From JADKHC01 sp047600805 (GTDB taxonomy: Bacteria; Verrucomicrobiota; Verrucomicrobiia; Opitutales; Opitutaceae), in assembly GCA_047600805.1 (NCBI GenBank), contig JASGKG010000001.1, forward strand, positions 4,960,001 to 5,024,000: a stretch of 64,000 nt of DNA, written 5' to 3'. The stretch's first letter is position 1, and each line of letters starts with the position of its first letter. The position numbers and the translations under genes are program-made. The notes beneath the pieces are model-generated. The model was not told where the DNA came from. It saw nothing but the letters and a program-made list of their open reading frames with translations, and did no database searches. Positions 56,675-64,000 of this stretch are shown piece by piece.

Positions 56675-57195
56675 ATGGTTGTGCCTCCTTCACGGTGAGG
56701 ACGCACGAGAACGAGCCCTGTCCAATTTTCGAAATAGATCCGCATGCCGTTGTTGCCTCCGACACACTCGCTGGCGATTGGAACGCGCAAGCTCGCGAGG
56801 ACCTCGAGGGCGACTCGTGCATTTTCGTTTCCGACGGCCGAAGCCTCATTGGCCAGCGCCAAAGGACTCCCGCCGCCGAACACTTTTGCCTGAAGATGGC
56901 GGGGTTTGCTTCCGAGGTTGAGCATGCGCTGGTGGAGTTCACGGATGGACCATTCGCCGTGGCGGCCATCAGCGCCCGGCGTGGGAAGTAGATAGTGATT
57001 CATTCCGCCGAACGTCAGGTGAGTATCAAACAGGCAAACGGACACGCATGATCCGAGCACGGTGGTCATGCGGATGCGTCCCCGTGAGGCGAAGATATCT
57101 CCAGCCCAGAGCGTTTCTTCGAGCACGCCCTCGCCGACGGTCGGCAGCAGGATGCGAGGTCTATGGCGATGGCGACTTGTTAAGGATGACCTCAT
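56671..57195 (-). CDS. cheD: Chemoreceptor glutamine deamidase CheD
   Basis: 174 aa from ATG 57195, which overlaps the cheR stop by 4 bp; a longer frame to 57318 would begin inside cheR. The catalytic pair is C50 (TVLGSCVSVCLFD) and H67 (FGGMNHYLLP), 17 residues apart as in the Thermotoga enzyme; then KVFGGGSPL and the closing NWTGLVLV. CheD deamidates receptor Gln to Glu and in some species modulates CheC. With CheB and CheR it completes receptor modification in this operon. No CheC gene is present. Confidence 0.95.
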   Translation of the reverse strand: MRSSLTSRHRHRPRILLPTVGEGVLEETLWAGDIFASRGRIRMTTVLGSCVSVCLFDTHLTFGGMNHYLLPTPGADGRHGEWSIRELHQRMLNLGSKPRHLQAKVFGGGSPLALANEASAVGNENARVALEVLASLRVPIASECVGGNNGMRIYFENWTGLVLVRPHREGGTTI

Positions 57196-58037
57196 GACGT
57201 CGCCTCCTTTTGATGCACGTAGACTGCTGACGCCACGGAGTCGAGCGGCAGGCCGAGGCCTTGGAGTGTTTCGGCGTGTGCCGTAAAAAGCCAGCCACCG
57301 AGCCGGAGAATTCCGCACATCCGCCCGACGATTTCTCGCTGTGTGTCGCGATCGAAATAGATCATGACGTTGCGGAAAAAGATCACATCGATCTTGTCGC
57401 GTATTCCGTAGTTGGCGGAGAGAAAGTTAAGATGCCCGAAGCGGATGTGCTGACGAACCTCGGGTGCGATTTTTACGAGTCCGGCGCTTTCATCGCGTCC
57501 TCGCAGAAGATATTTTTTTCTGAGAGGAACCGGGATCGGCAGAGCATGCTCTTCGTCGTAGGTGGCGGACATCGCCCGCTGCAAGGCTCGAGTCGACACG
57601 TCGGTGGCGAGAATTGAAAAATCGAATGCTCCGCGAGTCTGTTGCTCGAGCAAAACCATCGACAAGGTATAAGCTTCCTCGCCCGTCGCGCAGCCGGCGC
57701 ACCATATCTTGAGCGGTCCGCCGGGGGAGCGAGTCCGCCAAGCTGGTAGCACCTGCTGCGCGAGGAAGTCGAAATGATCGGGCTCGCGAAAGAAGTCCGT
57801 CTTGTTGGTTGTGGCGAGATTGATGAGGTGCTCGAGCTCCTCATGTTGCTCGTCGGGGTTGGCAAAAAAACGTGCGTGGTAGTCATGAACGCTTTCCATG
57901 CCCAACTCGCGCGCCCTGCGCAGCAGCCGGCTTTGCAGCATCGTTTTCTTCGCGGGCGGCATTTTGATGCCAAGCCGCTCGGAAATGAGCCTGCTGAAAT
58001 CGTCGAACTGCTGGTGTGTAAGTTCTGCTTGTTGCAT
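57192..58037 (-). CDS. cheR: Chemotaxis methyltransferase CheR
   Basis: 281 aa from ATG 58037 (MQQAELTHQQFDDFSRLISE). N-terminal CheR domain with KTMLQSRLLRRARELGMES, then TTNKTDFFREPDHFDFL, SAM-binding IWCAGCATGEEAYTL, FSILATDVSTRALQRA and IFFRNVMIYFDRDTQRE. It adds methyl groups to receptor glutamates. It overlaps cheD by 4 bp, and follows cheW by about 30 bp. Length is typical (about 275-290). Confidence 0.95.
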   Translation of the reverse strand: MQQAELTHQQFDDFSRLISERLGIKMPPAKKTMLQSRLLRRARELGMESVHDYHARFFANPDEQHEELEHLINLATTNKTDFFREPDHFDFLAQQVLPAWRTRSPGGPLKIWCAGCATGEEAYTLSMVLLEQQTRGAFDFSILATDVSTRALQRAMSATYDEEHALPIPVPLRKKYLLRGRDESAGLVKIAPEVRQHIRFGHLNFLSANYGIRDKIDVIFFRNVMIYFDRDTQREIVGRMCGILRLGGWLFTAHAETLQGLGLPLDSVASAVYVHQKEATS

Positions 58038-58068
58038 GGAGCAGCCTTCCCCAAAGGCTGCGCCGCTT

Positions 58069-58566
58069 TTAGGCGGTGGCAGCGGTCGTATCCGGTGCGA
58101 GCGTTGAGAGCTCTTCGCTCGAGAACACCCTTTCGATGTCCAGGATGATAATGAAATGTTCGTCTCGGCGACCGAGCCCCAGAATGAGATCGGTGCGCCA
58201 GCGCATTCCCAGCGATGGCGGATCGTTGATCTCGTGCGGCTCGAGCTCGAGCACCTCGTGAACGGCATCGGCGAGACCGCCGACCACGACGGTTTGATCG
58301 TCGAGGTGAAGCTCCATCACAATGATGCGCGTATTGAGAGTGTCAGGCACGGCCGGCAGGCCGAACTTGGTGCGCAGGTCGACCACTGGAATGGCGTTGC
58401 CCCGGACGTTAACCACTCCTCGTAGGTAACCAGGGGCTGTCGGCACCCGTGTAATATGGCTGATGTCGAGGACTTCTCGTGTCTTGAAGACGTTGATTGC
58501 GAACAGCTCTTCTCCCAAGCGGAAGGTGAGATAGCGTGCTGTCTCGGTGATTTTGGCGGTGCTCAT
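58069..58566 (-). CDS. cheW: CheW coupling protein
   Basis: 165 aa. The CheW fold is seen in YLTFRLGEELFAINVFKTRE, VLDISHITRVPTAPGYLRGV, NVRGNAIPVVDLRTKFGLP and VVGGLADAVHEVLEL. It links the receptors to CheA in the array. It lies between mcp1 and cheR. The C-terminal tail STLAPDTTAATA is extra to the core. Only one CheW is visible in the window. Confidence 0.95.
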   Translation of the reverse strand: MSTAKITETARYLTFRLGEELFAINVFKTREVLDISHITRVPTAPGYLRGVVNVRGNAIPVVDLRTKFGLPAVPDTLNTRIIVMELHLDDQTVVVGGLADAVHEVLELEPHEINDPPSLGMRWRTDLILGLGRRDEHFIIILDIERVFSSEELSTLAPDTTAATA

Positions 58567-58584
58567 GTTGAACCTGGTTAAAGG

Positions 58585-60792
58585 TTAGTAGCGTTCAAAT
58601 TCCTGATCGTCTCCCCCGGCTTCTGGGCGGTTGAGCTCGATCATGACGCCTGAGTTGCTGTTATCCTTATCGGATGACTTTGCCTGAGAACGCGCCGTTT
58701 TGATCTGCGCGTGATTGCTTTGTGCCGCGTGGGCGTGAGCTTTGGCGGCTTTGGCGCGTTTGGCTGCGGCGGAGTTTTTAAGGCCGGAGTCGGCGACTTT
58801 GAAGAACTCGATGGCGGCCTGGAGTTGTTCGGCTTGAGAGGCGAGTTCCTCGGCGGAGGCAGCCATTTCCTCGGAGGCGGAGGCGTTTTGCTGGATGACC
58901 TTGTCGAGTTCCTGGATGGCCTTGTTGATCTGGGAGGCGCCTGTATTCTGTTCTTCACTACCGGTGGCGATCTCCTTGACCAAGTCGGCGGTCTTGCGGA
59001 TATCGGGCACAAGTTTGTCGAGCATCTGGCCGGCGGCCTCGGCGATTTCCACGGAGGAGCTGGAGAGTTTGGAGATTTCTCCGGCGGCAGTCTGAGAGCG
59101 CTCGGCGAGCTTGCGGACCTCGGAAGCGACGACAGCGAAGCCCTTGCCGTGTTCGCCGGCGCGAGCAGCTTCGATCGCAGCGTTCAGAGCGAGCAAGTCG
59201 GTTTGTCGGGCGATCTCTTCGATGATGGAGATTTTTTGGGCGATGTCTTTCATCGCCTGCACCGTCTGGCTGACGGAGCGGCCAGCGTCCTGAGCGTCTT
59301 GTGCGGCCTTGGTGGAGATCTTGTCGGTTTGCCGGGCGTTCTCGGTGTTTTGCTGGATGGAGGCGGTGGACTGTTCCATCGAAGCGGAAACTTCCTCGAC
59401 GGAAGCGGCCTGTTCGGAAGCGCCGGTGGAAAGAGTCTGCGCGGTGCCGGTGATCTCCTCCGAGCCGGAAGCGACATTTTCGGCGGCGGAAGAAACGTTG
59501 GCGACAACGTCGCGCAGGTTGGAAACCATTTTCTGGAGAGCCAGGCCCAAGGTATCTTTCTCGGAGGAGAGTTTGACCTCGTGGCGCAGATCGCCTTCGC
59601 CGATTTGCAAGGCGAGCTTGGCTTTGGCGTCGAGTGCTTCGGCCATCTCGTTGGCCGCAGTGGAAAGTTGTCCGATCTCGTCTTTGGTCTCGACGTTGAC
59701 GCGAGCGGTGAGATCGCCGATCGCGATCTGGCCCAACCCGCCGACCAGGTTGCGCACCGGCCCGGTGATCATCCGCGTGATCAGCAGCCCCAGCGCAATC
59801 GCCAAACCAACGCATATGATACAACCCACGATCAAGACCGTCGACGAGGTCGCAAGCGATACGGCGGCGTGCTCGGCGGACTCGGAGGTGAGTTTCATGT
59901 TGTGCTCGGCGGTGGCCTCGGCGGCTTGCTGAACTTCGTTGGCGATTACATTGCGCTTCTTGGCGAGATCTTCACGGGTGTACCAATTGGTTAGAAAACG
60001 CTCCATGGCACTGTCGTACGCTTCTGCGGCGGCTCGGCAGGCGGCGATTTGCTTGAGGTTTACCTCTTGCCGTGTGATCGCCTTCAACTCGTCGAGTTTC
60101 GCCTGAATCTCCGGAAATTTTCTCATCGTTTCCTTGAAGAGATCTGGATTGCGCGTCGCCACAGCCTTCCAAGCGCCAACCCGAACCAAATTGCCCATTT
60201 CGGCGATATCGTTGGAGAGGGTGACCTTCTTGACGCGCTCCTTGAACTTTTCTTCGGTCAGCTTTTCGGCAATGAGGGCGTCGATTTCACTGTCGAGCGC
60301 CTTGTTCTGGGCCTCGATGAAGTCATCGCAGGCCTTTAGGTAAGCGGCGGCAGAGACGTTCATCGCCTCCTTTTCCTTGTCGAGCGCTTCGGTCGCTTTG
60401 ACGGTTTCGTTAACGTATTGCTCGTAGAGGAGTGCTTTTTCCGTAGCGAGGCGCGCGTTTTCCTTGAGCACGGGCATGCCATATTTTTCCGCGTGCTCGG
60501 CGGCGGCTTTGAGAAATTCTTTCACCTTGGCGAGGTCTTCGCGTCCGCGTTCCAAGTAGGCTTTGTCTTCGATGAGACCGTAAGTGCGCACCTCGAGCAT
60601 CGTCTTGAGGGCCCAGCGCTCCACGTTGTTTGCCACTGCGACGGCAGGGACGTTTTTCGTGGCGAGAACGTTGGCGGTGGTTTTCACACGCAGCATGTTG
60701 AAGATGGCCAGCGCGCCTAGAACGAGCGTTAGCATGGCCACGGCGATGAACGAGCCGTTCAATTTTACGGCGAGCTTTAGGTTTTTAAACAT
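58585..60792 (-). CDS. Methyl-accepting chemotaxis protein 1 with HBM-like sensor
   Basis: 735 aa. TM1 about 10-32, periplasmic sensor 33 to about 312 of four-helix / HBM (helical bimodular) type, TM2 and HAMP from about 318 (VLIVGCIICVGLAIALGLLI), then the cytoplasmic signalling helix with tip EIARQTDLLALNAAIEAARA, flanked by methylation helices. HBM sensors in other species bind TCA-cycle intermediates. Residues 313-670 are identical to MCP2. The C-terminus has an extra basic/Ala-rich tail ending QEFERY, without the classic NWETF pentapeptide. A good Shine-Dalgarno AAGGA precedes the ATG. Starts 39 bp after the carbonic anhydrase. Confidence 0.95.
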   Translation of the reverse strand: MFKNLKLAVKLNGSFIAVAMLTLVLGALAIFNMLRVKTTANVLATKNVPAVAVANNVERWALKTMLEVRTYGLIEDKAYLERGREDLAKVKEFLKAAAEHAEKYGMPVLKENARLATEKALLYEQYVNETVKATEALDKEKEAMNVSAAAYLKACDDFIEAQNKALDSEIDALIAEKLTEEKFKERVKKVTLSNDIAEMGNLVRVGAWKAVATRNPDLFKETMRKFPEIQAKLDELKAITRQEVNLKQIAACRAAAEAYDSAMERFLTNWYTREDLAKKRNVIANEVQQAAEATAEHNMKLTSESAEHAAVSLATSSTVLIVGCIICVGLAIALGLLITRMITGPVRNLVGGLGQIAIGDLTARVNVETKDEIGQLSTAANEMAEALDAKAKLALQIGEGDLRHEVKLSSEKDTLGLALQKMVSNLRDVVANVSSAAENVASGSEEITGTAQTLSTGASEQAASVEEVSASMEQSTASIQQNTENARQTDKISTKAAQDAQDAGRSVSQTVQAMKDIAQKISIIEEIARQTDLLALNAAIEAARAGEHGKGFAVVASEVRKLAERSQTAAGEISKLSSSSVEIAEAAGQMLDKLVPDIRKTADLVKEIATGSEEQNTGASQINKAIQELDKVIQQNASASEEMAASAEELASQAEQLQAAIEFFKVADSGLKNSAAAKRAKAAKAHAHAAQSNHAQIKTARSQAKSSDKDNSNSGVMIELNRPEAGGDDQEFERY
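58782..59856 (-). repeat. 1075-bp duplicated receptor module, copy 1
   Basis: This block is the same as 61589-62663 at a constant offset of 2807 bp. Reading both by eye I find one mismatch, T at 59203 against C at 62010, which changes Gln CAA to CAG and is silent. It covers TM2, HAMP and the signalling domain of the receptor, codons 313-670 in both genes. Such identity between genes whose other halves differ points to recent gene conversion. Confidence 0.9.
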
Positions 60793-60831
60793 GACGGTTC
60801 CTTTTCCTTATCTGTTGAGCTGGAGGTTCGA

Positions 60832-61506
60832 TCACTGGAGAAATTCAACCGCGCCAGTGGCTATATCGTACTTGGCTGCGACGACCTTAACTTTCGCGGA
60901 TTTAACAGCTTCGCTGAGGATGGGCTCTGCTTTGCTTATATCTGCGACGGTTAGTTTGCTGGAAATGCGGATGGCATTGTCGATCGTGTCGCCGGGTTTT
61001 TTCTTGGCCAAGGTCACCGCTCCTGAGAGCGATTCGACGATGCTCTTGATGTGACCTGGGGCCTCGCCGCCGGAAGCGGCTGCTGTCACCGCGCCGCATT
61101 TTGTATGGCCGAGAACGACGATCAGAGAAGCACCCAAATGCTCCACGGCGTATTCGATGCTGCCGAGAACATGGTCGTCGGCGAGGTTGCCGGCATTGCG
61201 TATAACGAATAGTTCGCCCAAACCCTGATCGAAAATAATTTCCGGCGAGAGTCGCGAGTCGGCGCAGGTGAGAATGATGGCGAAGGGATGCTGGCCCTTC
61301 GCCAACTCGGCCCACTGCTGAGCTGTGGGCGTATTGCGACCGGGGTTTCCGCTGACAAAACGTTTATTCCCTTCGACGAGTTTCGCGAGAGCGGTCTCCG
61401 GCGTCACGGAGTTGGTTTTCGCGCCGGTGTCGGCGCTGGCGGCGATCGCGAACAAAACGAGGACGGCGAGCGGCCCGAGAAGACGGGTGAACTTGGAATT
61501 TTTCAT
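60832..61506 (-). CDS. Secreted beta-class carbonic anhydrase
   Basis: 224 aa with a signal peptide (LLGPLAVLVLFAIAASA), so it probably acts in the periplasm. The beta-class zinc site is C81, D83, R85 (CADSR) and H134, C137 (GHTKCGAV); also IRNAGNLADDH and SIEYAVEHLGASLIVVLGH. It interconverts CO2 and bicarbonate plus a proton. The ATG overlaps the stop of mcp2 by 4 bp (ATGA), so it is translationally coupled to that receptor and 39 bp from mcp1. Location between two receptors in a chemotaxis operon is unusual. Confidence 0.93.
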   Translation of the reverse strand: MKNSKFTRLLGPLAVLVLFAIAASADTGAKTNSVTPETALAKLVEGNKRFVSGNPGRNTPTAQQWAELAKGQHPFAIILTCADSRLSPEIIFDQGLGELFVIRNAGNLADDHVLGSIEYAVEHLGASLIVVLGHTKCGAVTAAASGGEAPGHIKSIVESLSGAVTLAKKKPGDTIDNAIRISSKLTVADISKAEPILSEAVKSAKVKVVAAKYDIATGAVEFLQ

Positions 61507-63599
61507 TCGGAAATGGACTGTAGCTCTGCCGTGGCGATGGAGAGTGGTTTTGCCTTCGCGTGTTTAGCGGCGGCAGCGGAGGTTTTTTGGCCGGAGTCGG
61601 CGACTTTGAAGAACTCGATGGCGGCCTGGAGTTGTTCGGCTTGAGAGGCGAGTTCCTCGGCGGAGGCAGCCATTTCCTCGGAGGCGGAGGCGTTTTGCTG
61701 GATGACCTTGTCGAGTTCCTGGATGGCCTTGTTGATCTGGGAGGCGCCTGTATTCTGTTCTTCACTACCGGTGGCGATCTCCTTGACCAAGTCGGCGGTC
61801 TTGCGGATATCGGGCACAAGTTTGTCGAGCATCTGGCCGGCGGCCTCGGCGATTTCCACGGAGGAGCTGGAGAGTTTGGAGATTTCTCCGGCGGCAGTCT
61901 GAGAGCGCTCGGCGAGCTTGCGGACCTCGGAAGCGACGACAGCGAAGCCCTTGCCGTGTTCGCCGGCGCGAGCAGCTTCGATCGCAGCGTTCAGAGCGAG
62001 CAAGTCGGTCTGTCGGGCGATCTCTTCGATGATGGAGATTTTTTGGGCGATGTCTTTCATCGCCTGCACCGTCTGGCTGACGGAGCGGCCAGCGTCCTGA
62101 GCGTCTTGTGCGGCCTTGGTGGAGATCTTGTCGGTTTGCCGGGCGTTCTCGGTGTTTTGCTGGATGGAGGCGGTGGACTGTTCCATCGAAGCGGAAACTT
62201 CCTCGACGGAAGCGGCCTGTTCGGAAGCGCCGGTGGAAAGAGTCTGCGCGGTGCCGGTGATCTCCTCCGAGCCGGAAGCGACATTTTCGGCGGCGGAAGA
62301 AACGTTGGCGACAACGTCGCGCAGGTTGGAAACCATTTTCTGGAGAGCCAGGCCCAAGGTATCTTTCTCGGAGGAGAGTTTGACCTCGTGGCGCAGATCG
62401 CCTTCGCCGATTTGCAAGGCGAGCTTGGCTTTGGCGTCGAGTGCTTCGGCCATCTCGTTGGCCGCAGTGGAAAGTTGTCCGATCTCGTCTTTGGTCTCGA
62501 CGTTGACGCGAGCGGTGAGATCGCCGATCGCGATCTGGCCCAACCCGCCGACCAGGTTGCGCACCGGCCCGGTGATCATCCGCGTGATCAGCAGCCCCAG
62601 CGCAATCGCCAAACCAACGCATATGATACAACCCACGATCAAGACCGTCGACGAGGTCGCAAGTTTTTGGGCGGAGCTTTCGGCCGCCTCGGCAGTGGCC
62701 TCCATCCCCGCTTTCGCCGTGCTCTCGGCTGCGGCGAGAACCTCGTTGCCGATCTCGCCACGCTTTTGATTGAGCGCGTCCCTCTCCAGCCACTCAGCAA
62801 GGAGGCGGCCGGTGCATTCAATGTAAACTTTCTCGGCGGCTTCGCATTTTGCCAGCAACGCGATGTTGGCTTGCTGACGGACGATTGCTTTCAGCTCGGC
62901 CAGTCGCACCGTGATCTTTTCAAAGTCCTTAATGGCGCTGCGGTAGATGGCGGGATCGCGTTTCGCGATGGATTTCCAGATCGTCATCCGTATCACGGTG
63001 AGGATTTCGGTGATCTCCCGAACGGTCTCTAGTTTCTTGTAACGCTCTTCCAAAACTTCCTGCGTGATCACGCGGTTGAACGTGTCGCCAATTTCTTTTT
63101 GAAGAGCGGCCCGTTGCCCTTTCTCAAAATCAGCAATTGAAACCAGAAAGCCTTCCGCCGTGGTGAACATCATCTGCAATTCGTGGTTTACTGCTTCCGT
63201 GGCGGTCACGGTTTTGTTCAGCAGGGCCTCGTAGGACGCGACTTTTTCGGAGGCGAGTTTGGCGTTTGCCGCGAGCAAAGGGATGTTGTGCTTGGTGGCG
63301 TGTTGGATGGCTTCGCCCAGGCTGCGTTTGACCTCCGCAAGATGCGTCCGGGCTTTCTCCAGGTACTGCAGATCTTCGGTGAACCCGTATCCACGTGCCT
63401 CATACATCGTTTTGAAGGAGGAGCGTTCGACCTGATTCGCGACGGCGACCTCCGGGACGTTAGCTTGAGCCATCACGTCGGCGGCGGATTTGACCGAAAG
63501 CATGTTCGCGATCGCGAGCGCGCCGAGAAGCAACGTAAGAAAAGCGACAAGCAGAAATGAACCGTTCAATTTTGCGGCGAGCTTCAGATTCTTAAACAT
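61503..63599 (-). CDS. Methyl-accepting chemotaxis protein 2 with HBM-like sensor
   Basis: 698 aa. Same layout as MCP1: TM1 (LLVAFLTLLLGALAIANML), periplasmic sensor to residue 312, then TM2, HAMP and signalling domain identical to MCP1 at 313-670. The sensor half is diverged (MFKNLKLA start and some positions shared), yet exactly the same length. The C-terminal tail is short (KPLSIATAELQSISE) and lacks the basic extension of MCP1. First gene of the operon; the stop overlaps the carbonic anhydrase start. Ligand unknown; the linked enzyme suggests bicarbonate, CO2 or pH as possible stimuli (inference). Confidence 0.95.
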   Translation of the reverse strand: MFKNLKLAAKLNGSFLLVAFLTLLLGALAIANMLSVKSAADVMAQANVPEVAVANQVERSSFKTMYEARGYGFTEDLQYLEKARTHLAEVKRSLGEAIQHATKHNIPLLAANAKLASEKVASYEALLNKTVTATEAVNHELQMMFTTAEGFLVSIADFEKGQRAALQKEIGDTFNRVITQEVLEERYKKLETVREITEILTVIRMTIWKSIAKRDPAIYRSAIKDFEKITVRLAELKAIVRQQANIALLAKCEAAEKVYIECTGRLLAEWLERDALNQKRGEIGNEVLAAAESTAKAGMEATAEAAESSAQKLATSSTVLIVGCIICVGLAIALGLLITRMITGPVRNLVGGLGQIAIGDLTARVNVETKDEIGQLSTAANEMAEALDAKAKLALQIGEGDLRHEVKLSSEKDTLGLALQKMVSNLRDVVANVSSAAENVASGSEEITGTAQTLSTGASEQAASVEEVSASMEQSTASIQQNTENARQTDKISTKAAQDAQDAGRSVSQTVQAMKDIAQKISIIEEIARQTDLLALNAAIEAARAGEHGKGFAVVASEVRKLAERSQTAAGEISKLSSSSVEIAEAAGQMLDKLVPDIRKTADLVKEIATGSEEQNTGASQINKAIQELDKVIQQNASASEEMAASAEELASQAEQLQAAIEFFKVADSGQKTSAAAAKHAKAKPLSIATAELQSISE
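61589..62663 (-). repeat. 1075-bp duplicated receptor module, copy 2
   Basis: Partner of 58782-59856. The left edge falls in the tail just after the codons for FFKVADSG, the right edge just before TM2 (LATSSTVL). Edges are abrupt: beyond them similarity drops sharply on both sides. Direct repeats of this size 2.8 kb apart could also recombine and delete the carbonic anhydrase gene between them. Confidence 0.9.
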
Positions 63600-63700
63600 G
63601 GCGCAAGGGTTGGAGGTGTTTAGAGGTTCGTTAAGCAGATCTCCGCAAGCATCTAGAACTCAATTGGTCTGCATCCCATTGCTTTGCAGGACTAGGGAAG

Positions 63701-63728
63701 GAATCGGCGCCAACGTACTTACGCTTAA
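63701..63728 (-). promoter_or_regulatory. Sigma-28-like promoter candidate for the chemotaxis operon
   Basis: On the minus strand TTAAGCGT, 12 nt, GCCGATTC resembles the FliA consensus TAAAGTTT-N11-GCCGATAA, with GCCGAT intact. It lies about 105 bp upstream of mcp2. The rest of the 261-bp gap (63600-63860) has a TTACG/CGTAA inverted repeat and no gene. Spacing is off by one, so the match is tentative. Confidence 0.3.
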
Positions 63729-63860
63729 CGTAAACAAACCCGCCGCGTATTGGGGAAAACCCTACATGCGGGGAGATAAACGCCTATTTGCGCGTGCAGA
63801 AAAACAGCAGCGACGAACGCTGCTTGCGGGAACTGCACTAGGTCGTAATTCGACCTGAGG

Positions 63861-64000
63861 TTACGGCGCGGCGATGCCTTCGCGAATCGCGTAACGGACC
63901 AACTCCGCTGCGCTGGTGCAGCCGAGTTTGTGCATCAATTTCGAGCGGTTTGCTTCGATTGATTTAATGCTGAGAGAAAGTTTTTCCGCGATTTCCTTGT
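63861..64000 (-). CDS. LuxR/NarL-type response regulator, C-terminal end only
   Basis: Translating the minus strand from the right edge gives KEIAEKLSLSIKSIEANRSK and LMHKLGCTSAAELVRYAIRE, then a stop at 63861-63863. This is the helix-turn-helix of the LuxR/NarL family (recognition helix SIKSIEANRSKLMHKL). The receiver or sensor part and the start lie beyond the window. It is transcribed towards the chemotaxis operon; whether it regulates it is unknown. Confidence 0.85.
   Translation of the reverse strand, partial: KEIAEKLSLSIKSIEANRSKLMHKLGCTSAAELVRYAIREGIAAP

Noticed and set aside
57196..57318. Longer cheD start
   Set aside because: The extra 41 codons lie within cheR, and CheD homology begins after ATG 57195, which overlaps the cheR stop by 4 bp.
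61560..63032. 490-codon plus-strand frame opposite mcp2 and a 427-codon frame opposite mcp1
   Set aside because: Both are antisense shadows of the receptor genes, rich in Gly/Leu/Asp and sharing the same repeat block; the receptor frames have clear domains.
63842..63858. AGGTCG-TAATT-CGACCT inverted repeat near the right end
   Set aside because: Short stem, no U tract; it may be a weak terminator for the regulator gene, but evidence is too thin.

Overview
The window looks like chromosome of a free-living Gram-negative bacterium of the Verrucomicrobiota, most likely an Opitutales/Opitutaceae relative. This is inferred from gene content and G+C-rich codon use; no rRNA or other marker gene is present. 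Supporting signs are secreted plant-polysaccharide enzymes (pectate lyase, GH5-BACON-CBM, GH127), LpxA (so LPS), TonB/porin outer-membrane proteins, a TIGR04325-type methyltransferase and a TIGR03435-like lipoprotein. Coding density is high. I see no tRNA, rRNA, CRISPR array, integrase or transposase.

Layout. 1-10.4 kb: a truncated rhomboid protease, a DP-W repeat membrane protein, pectate lyase, OsmC/Ohr, host-attachment-type protein, glutaredoxin, TcdA, an ArsR + double-AHSA1 pair, an ECF sigma operon with two small membrane proteins, and the modular GH5 enzyme. 10.4-12.9 kb: a gene-poor stretch with a strong bidirectional terminator, copies of a dispersed palindromic repeat, and between them an AT-richer island with a lipoprotein and two small ORFs. 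12.9-19.3 kb: RlmF, dipeptidyl peptidase III, a VOC protein, and a TetR regulator divergent from a DsrE / PNPOx-like / NAD(P)-binding operon, with a duplicated operator between. 19.3-28.4 kb: a GAF histidine kinase, GH127, a TerC-family exporter, short HPF, a NhaR-like LysR regulator and a hybrid kinase with a periplasmic-binding-protein-like sensor. 28.7-33.3 kb: RapA and a DEAD-box helicase, separated by a terminator. 33.3-36.7 kb: a surface-modification-like operon (unknown membrane protein, lipoprotein, methyltransferase, glycosyltransferase). 36.8-43.7 kb: outer-membrane proteins and an iron-uptake-like set (TonB receptor, PepSY protein, OprB porin). 43.8-46.4 kb: aroB, an unknown gene, lpxA.

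46.4-63.6 kb is one long minus-strand chemotaxis operon: MCP2, periplasmic carbonic anhydrase, MCP1, CheW, CheR, CheD, CheB, a CheY-like regulator, a 695-aa coiled-coil protein, a 1289-aa hybrid kinase, a STAS protein, CheY and CheA. The receptors feed CheA through CheW; CheR, CheB and CheD adapt them. The most interesting points are here. The 695-aa protein carries a CheZ-like phosphatase motif (D287, Q291) and a CheZ-like acidic/aromatic C-terminus, and would fill the otherwise missing CheY-P phosphatase role. The two receptors share a 1075-bp block that differs at one synonymous base, while their sensor domains have diverged. A secreted beta-carbonic anhydrase is translationally coupled to one receptor. 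No flagellar or pilus genes are in view, so the motility output is unknown.
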